Source: Nostoc foliaceum FACHB-393 (GTDB taxonomy: Bacteria; Cyanobacteriota; Cyanobacteriia; Cyanobacteriales; Nostocaceae). From it: a DNA stretch of 64,000 nucleotides. The DNA lies in the NCBI RefSeq assembly GCF_014698505.1, contig NZ_JACJTD010000010.1:1-64000 (forward strand), given 5' to 3'. Positions 36,488 through 44,472 of the stretch are shown here, piece after piece (the first letter of the stretch is position 1; each line of letters begins with the position of its first letter). A model generated the notes under the pieces. That model saw only the letters and a program-made list of their open reading frames with translations. It ran no database searches and was not told where the DNA came from. Both the position numbers and the translations under genes were made by a program.

Positions 36488-38029
36488 ATGAATAAAAAGT
36501 GGTTCCGAATTGGGATGGTGAGTGTATTTGTTCTCTCACTTGCCTTACGGTTTTGGGGACTGGAGCGATTCAACACTCTGGTATTTGATGAAGTTTACTT
36601 TGCAAAATTCGGTAATAATTATCTCACGCATACGCCATTTTTTAATGCTCATCCGCCGCTAAGTCAATATATGATTGGCATCGGCATTTGGATTGGCAGT
36701 CATATTCCTTTTTGGCACGATACGGTAAATGGATTGACAGGTTCATTGCGATCGCCTTGGACTTATCGGTGGTTCAATGCCCTTACTGGCTCATTTATCC
36801 CTTTAGTTGTGGCTGCGATCGCTTATCAATTAAGTTATCGTCGTAGCTTTGCAATCCTAGCAGGTTTGTTCACAGCTTGTGATGGCATCTTTTTAGTTGA
36901 GTCTCGCTATGCTTTAAGTAATATTTATATCGTCATCTTTGGTTTGTTAGGTCACTGGTTTTTATTATTGGCATTAGATAACCAAAACCGACAACGTTAT
37001 TTTTGGTTAGTTTTTGCTGGCATTAGTTTTGGTGCGTCAGTTGGTACTAAGTGGAATGGTTTATGGTTCCTGTCAGGTGCTTATCTCATTTGGATAGCAG
37101 CTTGGGTAGTTCATTCAATCCATTCTTTTTCTAACTCGAAACTCTTTATTACATCCCCTTCATTGAAGGAGGCAGGAGGCAGGAGCCAGGAGGAGGCAGA
37201 AGGTAGGAGGCAAGAAGTAGGAGTTAGTACTTATTCTTCCTTATCTTTCTCATCTCAGACACCACTACAAAACTTAACTCAGCTAAATATTTTTCACATG
37301 CTGTTTTATCTAGGAATTATCCCAGCTTTGATTTACAGCATCATCTGGATTCCTCACCTTCAGCTAGATAAAACATACGGATTTATTGCAGTACATCAGC
37401 AAATTTTGAAGTTTCACTTACAGTTAGGTGGCAATAGTCCTAACGTGCATCCTTACTGTGCTGCCTGGTATAAATGGCCATTGATGACTCGACCAATGGC
37501 ATATTATTATCAAACGGCTGAAAGCATCACCGAACCGTTACCTGTGATGGGGCCGCCTTTACCTGCGGGTGTTGGACAAGTTATTTATGATGTCCATGCA
37601 ATGGGCAATCCATTTTTGTGGTGGTTTGGTGTCGCTGCCATGTTGTTTTTAGTAGGAATGCTGGTGTCACAAGCCGTAATTCCTTGGGTGAAAGAAAAGC
37701 GTTTTTCTATGCCTGCAACTCTTAGTGTTGATACTTGGATTGCCTTGTATTTAGTTATAAATTACGCTGCTAACTTATTACCTTGGGTGAAGGTAACAAG
37801 GTGCGTTTTTATCTACCACTATATGTGTGCAGTCGTATTTGTATTTTTAGCGATCGCTTGGTTTGTAGATCAATGTCTTCGCAGTTATTATCAACAACTC
37901 CGGGCGTTAGGTGTCACCATTACTTTTATCATTCTGGTTGCTTTTATTTTCTGGATGCCCGTTTATTTAGGTTTACCACTTTCCCCTGATGGTTATAAGC
38001 TGCGAATGTGGTTCAACTCTTGGATTTGA
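36488..38029 (+). CDS. phospholipid-carrier-dependent glycosyltransferase (PMT/GT39 family)
   Basis: A 513-residue multi-helix membrane protein. FDEVYFAKFGNNYLTHTPFFNAHPPLSQY carries the GT-C Asp-Glu site and the conserved NAHPPL of bacterial protein-mannosyltransferase homologues. It also has FTACDGIFLVESRYALSN and a W/P-rich C-terminal region. Bacterial members glycosylate exported proteins from polyprenyl-phosphate-mannose. Around residues 222-240, EAGGRSQEEAEGRRQEV is encoded by a purine-rich low-complexity repeat inserted in frame in a loop. Heptamer repeats precede the ATG. Confidence 0.85.
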   Translation: MNKKWFRIGMVSVFVLSLALRFWGLERFNTLVFDEVYFAKFGNNYLTHTPFFNAHPPLSQYMIGIGIWIGSHIPFWHDTVNGLTGSLRSPWTYRWFNALTGSFIPLVVAAIAYQLSYRRSFAILAGLFTACDGIFLVESRYALSNIYIVIFGLLGHWFLLLALDNQNRQRYFWLVFAGISFGASVGTKWNGLWFLSGAYLIWIAAWVVHSIHSFSNSKLFITSPSLKEAGGRSQEEAEGRRQEVGVSTYSSLSFSSQTPLQNLTQLNIFHMLFYLGIIPALIYSIIWIPHLQLDKTYGFIAVHQQILKFHLQLGGNSPNVHPYCAAWYKWPLMTRPMAYYYQTAESITEPLPVMGPPLPAGVGQVIYDVHAMGNPFLWWFGVAAMLFLVGMLVSQAVIPWVKEKRFSMPATLSVDTWIALYLVINYAANLLPWVKVTRCVFIYHYMCAVVFVFLAIAWFVDQCLRSYYQQLRALGVTITFIILVAFIFWMPVYLGLPLSPDGYKLRMWFNSWI

Positions 38030-38193
38030 TTAAAGGAGCATTGGTAGCCATCGGTACATAATTAAGGGTTCGCCCGTGCCATTCTCCTCAACTGAGTTCA
38101 GGAATTTCTCAAGCTGTTTAGTACTTTCAGATGCATTTGCCCTTCTCCAATCTGAATCCTAACAAAATTTAAGTTTTGATAAGCACTGTATTT

Positions 38194-38226
38194 CCTCACA
38201 AGTTCCTCAAATTCTTTTTCTAACTT
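38194..38226 (+). promoter_or_regulatory. shared activator-type promoter upstream of divergent psbA
   Basis: Half-sites CCTCACAA (38194-38201) and CCTCAAAT (38205-38212) at an 11-bp period, then 8 bases and TAACTT (38221-38226) as a -10-like hexamer. The 19-base operator is identical to that before the second ppsA at 47488. Confidence 0.7.
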
Positions 38227-38324
38227 CAAGATAAAGATGCTCAACTGGTCAAGCAAAAGAGATAGACATCTGTTAAAAGTAGTTGAGAAATTTGGAGTTT
38301 GGAATTGCTTAGGAGGTACAGACC

Positions 38325-39395
38325 ATGAGTACCATTATTCAACCTCAAAGAGAATTTGATTTTTTTGATTTATGGGATAGTTTTTGTAGCTGGATTACTA
38401 GCACAGAAAGTCGAATTTACATCGGCTGGTTTGGTGTGTTGATGATTCCCAGCTTGCTAGTTGCCACCACCTGTTTTATTTTGGCTTTTATTGCCGCTCC
38501 CAGCGTAGATATGGATGGTATCCGTGAGCCAATCATGGGTTCACTGATGGATGGTAATAACTTAATTACAGCCGCAGTTGTGCCGACCTCCGCTGCTATT
38601 GGTTTGCACTTTTATCCGATTTGGGAAGCTGCATCAATTGATGAATGGCTCTACAATGGTGGGCCATATCAGTTGATTGTGCTGCATTTTCTGATTGGTA
38701 TTTGGTGCTTCTTAGGGCGACTTTGGGAATTGAGCTATCGTTTGGGAATGCGCCCCTGGATAGCAATTGCCTATTCGGCACCAGTCATCGCCGCAACTTC
38801 GGTTTTGCTAGTTTATCCCATTGGTCAAGGTAGTTTTGCTGATGGTTTGCCTTTGGGAATCGCTGGGACTTTCCACTTTATGTTGGCTTTCCAAGGGGAT
38901 CACAATATCCTTATGCACCCGTTCCATATGTTGGGTGTAGCAGGTATATTTGGCGGCGCACTGTTGAGTTCTTTGCATGGTTCTTTGGTGACTTCAACGC
39001 TAGTTCGGAATACCAATGAAAATGAATCAATTAATGCCGGATATAAGCTGGGTCAGCCGAAAGTTACCTACAATTACTTGGCAGGACATTATGGCTTCTT
39101 GAGACGTTTATTGATTCCTACCTTTGCTAGCAAAAATCATCGTGCTTTTCATTTATTATTAGCAGCATTGCCAACGGTAGGTATTTGGTTTGCAGCGATG
39201 GGTGTATGTTCGATGGCATTTAATATTAATGGCTTGAACTTTAATCATTCCATCTTAGATAGTCAGGGTGAAGTAATTAGAACCAATGCTGATATACTAA
39301 ACCGTGCCAATCTTGGTATAAGTGCAATGCACGCTCCTAATGTTCATCATTTTCCTTTAGTTTTGTCTAGTAGTCAACCTGTTCCAGTTAGTTAA
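38325..39395 (+). CDS. psbA: divergent photosystem II D1 protein ('rogue'/sentinel D1)
   Basis: A 356-residue D1 homologue, alignable along its whole length with standard D1. In standard numbering Tyr161, Asp170, His190, His215, His272, His332 and His337 are kept. The Mn-cluster ligands Glu189 becomes Asp, Glu333 becomes Ala, Asp342 becomes Val and Ala344 becomes Ser, and the tail is short. Tyr73, Tyr126 and Gln/Glu130 are also changed, as is the QB-pocket loop. This fits the rogue/sentinel D1 class thought to assemble photosystem II unable to oxidise water. It is not ChlF, judging from the 126-130 region. AGGAGGT lies eight bases before the ATG. Confidence 0.93.
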   Translation: MSTIIQPQREFDFFDLWDSFCSWITSTESRIYIGWFGVLMIPSLLVATTCFILAFIAAPSVDMDGIREPIMGSLMDGNNLITAAVVPTSAAIGLHFYPIWEAASIDEWLYNGGPYQLIVLHFLIGIWCFLGRLWELSYRLGMRPWIAIAYSAPVIAATSVLLVYPIGQGSFADGLPLGIAGTFHFMLAFQGDHNILMHPFHMLGVAGIFGGALLSSLHGSLVTSTLVRNTNENESINAGYKLGQPKVTYNYLAGHYGFLRRLLIPTFASKNHRAFHLLLAALPTVGIWFAAMGVCSMAFNINGLNFNHSILDSQGEVIRTNADILNRANLGISAMHAPNVHHFPLVLSSSQPVPVS

Positions 39396-39428
39396 GGATT
39401 GCATCTATGCATTTTTATAGTTGTTTAT

Positions 39429-39476
39429 AACCTACCTGTAATTCTGGGATTAGTTAATATTACGGGTAGGTTTTTT
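39429..39476 (+). terminator. intrinsic terminator of psbA
   Basis: Stem AACCTACCTGTAAT (39429-39442) and ATTACGGGTAGGTT (39459-39472) with one G-T pair, followed by a run of T. It lies 33 bases past the psbA stop. Confidence 0.85.
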
Positions 39477-39657
39477 GCCTGAAAAGTTATGTAAAGCATC
39501 AGATTCCAGATGATTTATAACATAGAGAATTTTCTCTTTGAGTGTTATCTGAGCCAGAGAGATTAAGGAGGAATATTAACAAGTATTTTGAAAAGCTCGG
39601 AGAAACTCTGGGAAAATATTGATCTGATAACACGAATTAATTAAGGAGGGAACTATC

Positions 39658-39849
39658 ATGCAAAAAGAATATATGGAGATTTTAGAAGCATTAATTGATA
39701 AATTGACATTATCTACAATCTTAGAAATGTTAGAGCGAATATGTCACAAAAAAGCTGAAAATCTGAGAAATCATTGGCAAGATGAGGCTTCAGCAAAGCT
39801 TTGGGAGAAAGCTGCTAGACAGATAGAACAGATAAATATTGATGTTTGA
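39658..39849 (+). CDS. small helical protein of unknown function
   Basis: A 63-residue protein (MQKEYMEILEALIDKLTLST..., ICHKKAENLRNHWQDEASAKLW) with a strong ribosome binding site, AAGGAGGGA, ending six bases before the ATG. All-helical and charged. Its position between the divergent psbA and the CBS gene, and its good initiation signal, make it a likely genuine member of this locus. Family not recognised. Confidence 0.65.
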   Translation: MQKEYMEILEALIDKLTLSTILEMLERICHKKAENLRNHWQDEASAKLWEKAARQIEQINIDV

Positions 39850-39957
39850 CTAAACAATAAAGCCCGCTAAATAAAAGGGATTGGCGAAGTTACCGCAGAC
39901 TTAAAACGGGATATTCTCAAAATTACCGTTGTCAACCGTTACCAAAATGCACCACCA

Positions 39958-40034
39958 GTACACCCGTAGGGGCACGGCAGCCGTGCCCCTACACCTCGTG
40001 ATGCAATGTTGTACCGCATCTGAATGGGAACCGC
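39958..40034. repeat. 77-bp dispersed repeat with palindromic core, copy 1
   Basis: Core TAGGGGCACGGC/GCCGTGCCCCTA is a near-perfect palindrome. The flank ends in GAATGGGAACCGC. A second copy in the opposite orientation lies at 50345-50422. It abuts the adenine deaminase remnant. Confidence 0.8.
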
Positions 40035-40047
40035 CATAGCACTGATT

Positions 40048-40195
40048 CATAATTTTGGACTGAAACGAGTTGCGATCGCTTTTAGTGTTGCTCATGATTC
40101 CCACAACATTGTGGCAGTGGGTGCATAGTGATCAGGAACTCTGTGCAATTGTCAATGCCGTAATTAGCATTCAAGGAGGTATTATTGAGGAGCTT
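40048..40195 (+). pseudogene. adenine deaminase C-terminal fragment
   Basis: Reads [25 protein letters not shown], then after a one-base shift SDQELCAIVNAVISIQGGII. This matches the conserved [13 protein letters not shown] and NxxxxxQGGI region of adenine deaminase as recalled. Both ends are missing. It runs into the 3' end of the convergent CBS gene and is bounded on the left by a dispersed repeat. Confidence 0.65.
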
Positions 40196-40814
40196 ACCCA
40201 CTACACCAAGTGTCATAAATTTCCTTTGCTTCTGGATATTCATCGCAGTATTCTTCAAGGGCTGTTTTCACGATTTTCTCTGCTCGTTGATGTGCTATCT
40301 CGGCTTGTAATTCTTCGATCGCGTCCCAAACAGCAGCACATTCTTCTGAGCGGATGCCTTTTTGATCGCAAACGGCACGAGCTTTTTTAATTTCGTCCTG
40401 AAGCTGTTGTTCTAGCAGGATAGTATGGGGTTGCTCAAGAAAGTTACTATTAGCGAGAATGTCAGCCAGAGAAATGATACCTAATAGTTTGCCCTGAATA
40501 ACAGGCGCTCTCTGCAAATTATGGTCAGCAAATAATCGTGCTACGTATTCTAAGCCCAGGTCAGGATTGACGACAATACAAGGCTTGGTCATGACTTCAT
40601 AAACACGCACTTTATAAGGATCTTTACCATAAGCAATTACTTTATAGACAATATCCTTTTCGGTAATCATGCCGTAGACATCCTGTTCATAGCGACGATC
40701 TACAACCAGCGCTTTCCAATCCATTGCCCTTAATAGTCTGACTGCTTCAGCCACCGTTGCTGAACTGCGAATCGTAGCAACATCTTTAGTCATAATGTCA
40801 GATGCTTTCAACAT
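40194..40814 (-). CDS. tandem CBS-domain protein
   Basis: About 206 residues. Two CBS domains, MLKASDIMTKDVATIRSSAT and VYEVMTKPCIVVNPDLGLEY, pair to bind adenosyl nucleotides (AMP, ATP or NADH) and act as an energy sensor. A C-terminal helical tail of 80 residues follows (IKKARAVCDQKGIRSEECAAVWDAIEELQAEIA), resembling the CP12-like tail seen in some cyanobacterial CBS proteins, with cysteines at the right kind of spacing. ATG 40814 is chosen with GGAGAG just before it; TTG 40826 is the alternative. Confidence 0.85.
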   Translation of the reverse strand: MLKASDIMTKDVATIRSSATVAEAVRLLRAMDWKALVVDRRYEQDVYGMITEKDIVYKVIAYGKDPYKVRVYEVMTKPCIVVNPDLGLEYVARLFADHNLQRAPVIQGKLLGIISLADILANSNFLEQPHTILLEQQLQDEIKKARAVCDQKGIRSEECAAVWDAIEELQAEIAHQRAEKIVKTALEEYCDEYPEAKEIYDTWCSG

Positions 40815-41026
40815 AATGCTCTCCAAATGTTTAATGAAGCTGATGTAATAGGGCTTTAATAACTTTAATAATTTTCAAGTTGAGAACTGATTGCCTCAAA
40901 TATTTAGCATGTATATTAATATTTTGAATAAGATTTTATATTGAAACGCTCAATGAGTCGAATGTGTTTGATTTACTACACTCGATAAATTACCAAATCA
41001 ACTTTTATCCGAAATTTAATTAACAG

Positions 41027-41479
41027 CTAAAAAAGTGTTGTTTCTAGCTGCTCTTGTGATTGATTAGCCCGATTTTGCAGCCGCATCCATTGAAAAGCAG
41101 TAATGTTTAATAATAAACCTACAAAGAATAAAAAGACCATCAAAGCTATTTGATACCAGAGAAGTGGCTGAACAAATAAATCTAAAATCACATGTAGTAA
41201 GTTCATGATGCTGTAAAAGACAGTTAAGCCAAAATGAATAATTCGATAACGCTTTGAATCAGTAAAAGCGGTGGCAATCATTGCTATCATTGGTAGTGCA
41301 AAAAACCCTAACATCAACCACATAATTCCAGAAATATCATTGATGGTTGTGGCTGGTTGAGATTCGACGACAGGTAAACCGTGAAAAAGCGGTATTAAAT
41401 TTAGTTGTGTATGAAACAGTGTTCCAAGTAGAAAGACTGTCCACAGAGTAATGATTCTTTGCCGATAATAAACTGCCAT
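41027..41479 (-). CDS. four-helix membrane protein of unknown function
   Basis: A 150-residue protein with four membrane segments (IITLWTVFLLGTLFHTQLN, IMWLMLGFFALPMIAMIAT, IIHFGLTVFYSIMNLLHVIL, YQIALMVFLFFVGLLLN) and a hydrophilic tail. No family is recognised; several histidines lie at helix ends (FHTQ, IIHFG, LLHVIL). It carries the shared operator and -10 element 39 bases upstream of its ATG, so it belongs to the same regulon as psbA, pfkA and ppsA here. Confidence 0.75.
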   Translation of the reverse strand: MAVYYRQRIITLWTVFLLGTLFHTQLNLIPLFHGLPVVESQPATTINDISGIMWLMLGFFALPMIAMIATAFTDSKRYRIIHFGLTVFYSIMNLLHVILDLFVQPLLWYQIALMVFLFFVGLLLNITAFQWMRLQNRANQSQEQLETTLF

Positions 41480-41517
41480 AATTGCTTCTAAAATTCTTTT
41501 GCAATTGCCTCACTTTC

Positions 41518-41550
41518 AACTTAGACAAAGAATTTGAGTAACTTGTGAAG
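41518..41550 (-). promoter_or_regulatory. shared activator-type promoter upstream of the four-helix membrane protein
   Basis: On the reverse strand: CTTCACAA (41550-41543), GTT, ACTCAAAT (41539-41532), 8 bases, TAAGTT (41523-41518). Same geometry as the psbA, pfkA, ppsA and kinase promoters. Confidence 0.65.
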
Positions 41551-41596
41551 ATAAACAAAATTGATAACTCTACGTCCTTCTAAGTGTGGTTTTTCT

Positions 41597-41699
41597 CTCA
41601 CCAAGGCGGCGAGAAGCCCACTTCTTCTCTACGAGACGCTGGGCGAACAAGGGGTGGGAGGGTAGCCGCCCCGCCGCCGTTAACTGTTGACTGATGACT
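41597..41699. repeat. about 105-bp dispersed repeat, copy 2
   Basis: Second copy of the repeat at 26345-26455: CTCACCAAGGCGGCG to GCCGCCCCGCCGCC and then GTTAACT/GATGACT short repeats. Another small hairpin (ATCCCACCCC/GGGATGGGAT) follows near 41729-41754. The 41480-42019 region otherwise holds two promoters and no gene. Confidence 0.8.
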
Positions 41700-41885
41700 G
41701 TTAACCGTCATCAGTATGCACGTGTTATCCCACCCCTAAAAAGGGATGGGATGAGCTTAACGCAACGCCTCTAATATCATTCGAATTTGATCGCTATTTG
41801 TTTGGATTGCCGTACTCTCAGTAATTTTTGTCACACAAGCAGGTTGGAGTTTATTACTGCTAGCAGCATAATACCTAAGTTAGAG

Positions 41886-41918
41886 CCTCACAACTTCCTC
41901 AGATTTTTGGCTTAATCT
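41886..41918 (+). promoter_or_regulatory. shared activator-type promoter upstream of pfkA
   Basis: CCTCACAA (41886-41893), CTT, CCTCAGAT (41897-41904), 8 bases, TAATCT (41913-41918). It matches the psbA operator at 17 of 19 bases. Confidence 0.68.
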
Positions 41919-42019
41919 CAACATATAGCCGAAACAGGGTTTAAAAGTGAGGCAGAGGACAGTATTAGTTATGCCTCCTCTCCTCTGCCTCCTTCCTTTG
42001 TTGTTGAGGTGTGATGACC

Positions 42020-43120
42020 ATGCAAAAACGACTTGGTATTCTTACTAGTGGTGGCGACTGTCCTGGACTCAATGCTGTAATTCGGGCAGTTGTAAACCAC
42101 GCCACTCTAACCTATGACTGGCAGGTAGTGGGTATTCCTTATGCGACTAGAGGGCTTTTAGAGAGAAAGGCGATTCCTCTGAGCATACATGGTCTAGACC
42201 TACGTGGTATTGACCCCTTGTTGAATATGGGAGGCACTATTCTGGGTAGCATCAACAAAGGGGATACTCTAGCTCATGTTGACGAGATTGTTGCTGGTTA
42301 TCATGCTTTAGAACTAGATGCCTTGATTGGTATTGGTGGAGATGGCAGTTTAGCAATTCTCAACCAACTACAAAGCAAAGGAAATTGGCAGTTCGTTGCC
42401 ATTCCAAAAACAATTGATAATGATGTATGCAAAACAGAAAGAGTAGTTGGGTTTGATACTGCGGTCAACACGATTGTAGATGCCCTAAATCGTTTGACAT
42501 TTACAGCTGCTAGTCACGATCGCGTGATGATTGTCGAAGTCATGGGACGGAAAGCAGGTCACTTAGCACTACAATCTGGCATTGCAGGCGGTGCAGATGT
42601 GATTTTGATTCCTGAAATTCCCTACACAATTAAAGGTGTGTGCGAACATTTGGCAGAATTACGCGATCGCTGGGGACGCAGATTTGCAATTGTAGTCGTG
42701 GCGGAAGGCGCTCAAATAGCAGCTGATTCATCTAGCCATCCATCCTGTGAGAAGCCATCCTGTGGTATGGGTCAATATATTGCTGATGAAATTCGCCGTT
42801 GCAGTAACGATCAAATTGATATTCGGGTTTCCGTTTTGGGACACATCCAACGAGGTGGTATTCCTTCAGCTTTAGACCGTTTGATAGCAACCGCTTTTGG
42901 TAAAGCTGCTGTGGATTTATTAGCTGATGGGCAATCTGCACAGATGGTAGCTTGGCAAAATGGACAAGTTGTAGCAGTTCCTTTAGAGGCAGTCTTGGCT
43001 TGTAGTCCATGTCTTGTAGATCCCAATAATTTCTTAGTGCAAACGGCGCGATCGCTCAGTACTTATATTGGCAACCTTACTCCAGCGATCGTCAAAACAC
43101 AATTTAATGTCACTTTGTAA
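42020..43120 (+). CDS. pfkA: ATP-dependent 6-phosphofructokinase
   Basis: About 366 residues. Phosphorylates fructose 6-phosphate, the committed glycolytic step. Motifs: GILTSGGDCPGLNAVIRA (phosphate-binding start), GIGGDGSL (ATP site), PKTIDNDV (catalytic Asp) and MGRKAGHLAL (substrate loop); LGHIQRGG is also present. ATG 42020 is preferred because GAGGT lies nine bases upstream; ATG 42014 is just before it. A single regulatory operator precedes the gene. Confidence 0.93.
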   Translation: MQKRLGILTSGGDCPGLNAVIRAVVNHATLTYDWQVVGIPYATRGLLERKAIPLSIHGLDLRGIDPLLNMGGTILGSINKGDTLAHVDEIVAGYHALELDALIGIGGDGSLAILNQLQSKGNWQFVAIPKTIDNDVCKTERVVGFDTAVNTIVDALNRLTFTAASHDRVMIVEVMGRKAGHLALQSGIAGGADVILIPEIPYTIKGVCEHLAELRDRWGRRFAIVVVAEGAQIAADSSSHPSCEKPSCGMGQYIADEIRRCSNDQIDIRVSVLGHIQRGGIPSALDRLIATAFGKAAVDLLADGQSAQMVAWQNGQVVAVPLEAVLACSPCLVDPNNFLVQTARSLSTYIGNLTPAIVKTQFNVTL

Positions 43121-43290
43121 AAAACCAAGTTCAAAATTGTCTGACACTGAAATTAGCAAGGGTTTTACATCCATATAAATAGCCATCTCAAAGTTAATGG
43201 AATAATTGATGTAGAGTATACATGGACTAATTTCCAGTTTTACTTTCTTCAAAACTGTAGTCTACATTTTGATAATTTTCTAAATGTAGT

Positions 43291-43686
43291 TTAGTTTAAT
43301 AGATTGGTAACTTGATTCCAATTAAGAATCTTACAGATGTTATCAACTAAATCTAGGGGTAGACAAGGCTTAGTAATTACTCCTGCCACTCCTAAATCCC
43401 TCAACTGCTGTTTTTCCTCAGGTTGAGCTTTAGCCGTCAGCATAATAGTAGGAATGTCACAAGTTGCAACAGTTGCCTGTAGTTGCTTAAAAGTAGTTGG
43501 CCCATCCATCTCAGGCATCATTACATCTAGTAAAATGGCATCAGGATGCTCAGATTCTGCAATTTCTATTCCCTCTCTACCTGAAGATGCTGTTAGTATA
43601 TCCCAGCCAGCCACTGACTCTAACGAGATTTGAATAATTTCCCGCACACTATCTTCATCATCTATAACTAATAATCGCTTTGTCAT
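43291..43686 (-). CDS. CheY-like stand-alone response regulator
   Basis: A 131-residue receiver domain: acidic pair DDED at the start, phospho-acceptor Asp in ILLDVMMPEMDG, Thr in MLTAKA, Lys in VITKP. There is no DNA-binding or enzymatic output domain. ATG 43686 (MTKRLLVIDDED) follows a GGAGGAG ribosome site, so the upstream ATG at 43725 is rejected. Divergent from the multi-PAS histidine kinase, and each has its own copy of the shared promoter motif, so they probably form a signalling pair. Confidence 0.92.
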   Translation of the reverse strand: MTKRLLVIDDEDSVREIIQISLESVAGWDILTASSGREGIEIAESEHPDAILLDVMMPEMDGPTTFKQLQATVATCDIPTIMLTAKAQPEEKQQLRDLGVAGVITKPCLPLDLVDNICKILNWNQVTNLLN

Positions 43687-43811
43687 ATTCAATACTCCTC
43701 CTTGAGCTACACATTTATCAATCAAAACCCTAGTATTTATTAGCCAACTTTATTTTGATTGTGACTTCAAGTAAGATGACAGAAAAATTTTATTAACACC
43801 CTGACAACAAG

Positions 43812-43844
43812 ATATTAACCAATAATTGTGAAGATTCTGTGAGT
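43812..43844 (-). promoter_or_regulatory. shared activator-type promoter upstream of the response regulator
   Basis: On the reverse strand: ACTCACAG (43844-43837), AAT, CTTCACAA (43833-43826), 8 bases, TAATAT (43817-43812). The rest of 43726-44120 is AT-rich with no gene. Confidence 0.62.
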
Positions 43845-44120
43845 AGGCAAAAGTTTAAAAAATACAATCTAACATGCAAAAAAATATCTCACAGATCAAT
43901 ATTACTTCTAATTTGCTAATTAGTAACAGGAAGTTAATCAAGATGAGGATTTTTCACTGAAAATGAATTGATTTAGGCATTATGTTAGATATTTATTACA
44001 GATTTTTTGGGTAGCACTACAATTGTATCAAAATTAACAATATAGCTTGGTGAAGATGATAACTATTTTCAATTGCCACTATTTTACATAATCTATTGGT
44101 TGTGATAAAGGATTAAACTT

Positions 44121-44153
44121 CTTCACAAAATCCTCACAAACTTTCTATAAAAT
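44121..44153 (+). promoter_or_regulatory. shared activator-type promoter upstream of the histidine kinase
   Basis: CTTCACAA (44121-44128), AAT, CCTCACAA (44132-44139), 8 bases, TAAAAT (44148-44153). It drives a transcript that passes a small ORF at 44200 before the kinase start at 44473. Confidence 0.62.
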
Positions 44154-44199
44154 TAGTATAAGCAAATATAAATTAGAAAGTTTTTAGAGTTAGTTTTTA

Positions 44200-44337
44200 T
44201 TGGAAATACTAGTCCCTCAGATTGAAGAAACAGGCGAATATGACCTAGAAGCATTATTTATTAGATTAGGCTACGAAATTGATGCGGTCGCAGTGAATAA
44301 GTTGTTGAATATTCGTGCAAGAGGTCTAATGAATTGA
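44200..44337 (+). CDS. possible 45-residue leader or fragment ORF
   Basis: From TTG 44200 the frame reads LEILVPQIEETGEYDLEALF then IRLGYEIDAVAVNKLLNIRA and ends GLMN. It is protein-like and lies 46 bases after the kinase promoter's -10. No clear ribosome site, no family recognised. It may be a leader peptide or the remnant of a gene displaced by the repeat at 44388-44440. Confidence 0.3.
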   Translation: MEILVPQIEETGEYDLEALFIRLGYEIDAVAVNKLLNIRARGLMN

Positions 44338-44387
44338 GTGCATCATAAAATTAATTACGTAGCCTGCTTTTACCGGAGGAGAGTATT

Positions 44388-44440
44388 ACGTAGACGCGTT
44401 GGCGAAGCCTCTCGTAGAGAAGCAGCTTGCCGCAGGCTAT
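44388..44440. repeat. dispersed palindromic repeat in the kinase leader
   Basis: Contains GCGTTGGCGAAGCCTCTCGT followed by AGAGAAG and AGCTTGCCGCAGGCT. It belongs to the same repeat family as the in-frame insertions in ribD and the Ser/Thr kinase. It keeps a reading frame open ahead of the true kinase start, which would otherwise mislead start prediction. Confidence 0.7.
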
Positions 44441-44472
44441 TACGAATTACGAATTTGTTTAGGATAATTGCA

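Noticed and set aside
38325..39395. psbA as chlorophyll f synthase (ChlF)
   Set aside because: The 126-130 region reads FLGRL and lacks the changes I associate with ChlF. The ligand pattern fits rogue D1 better.
43291..43686. Local response regulator as the protein binding the shared operator
   Set aside because: It is a receiver domain only, with no DNA-binding output domain.
44338..44472. 45-codon N-terminal extension of the histidine kinase
   Set aside because: Encoded by a dispersed palindromic repeat; the GTG at 44473 with AGGA eight bases upstream is the better start.
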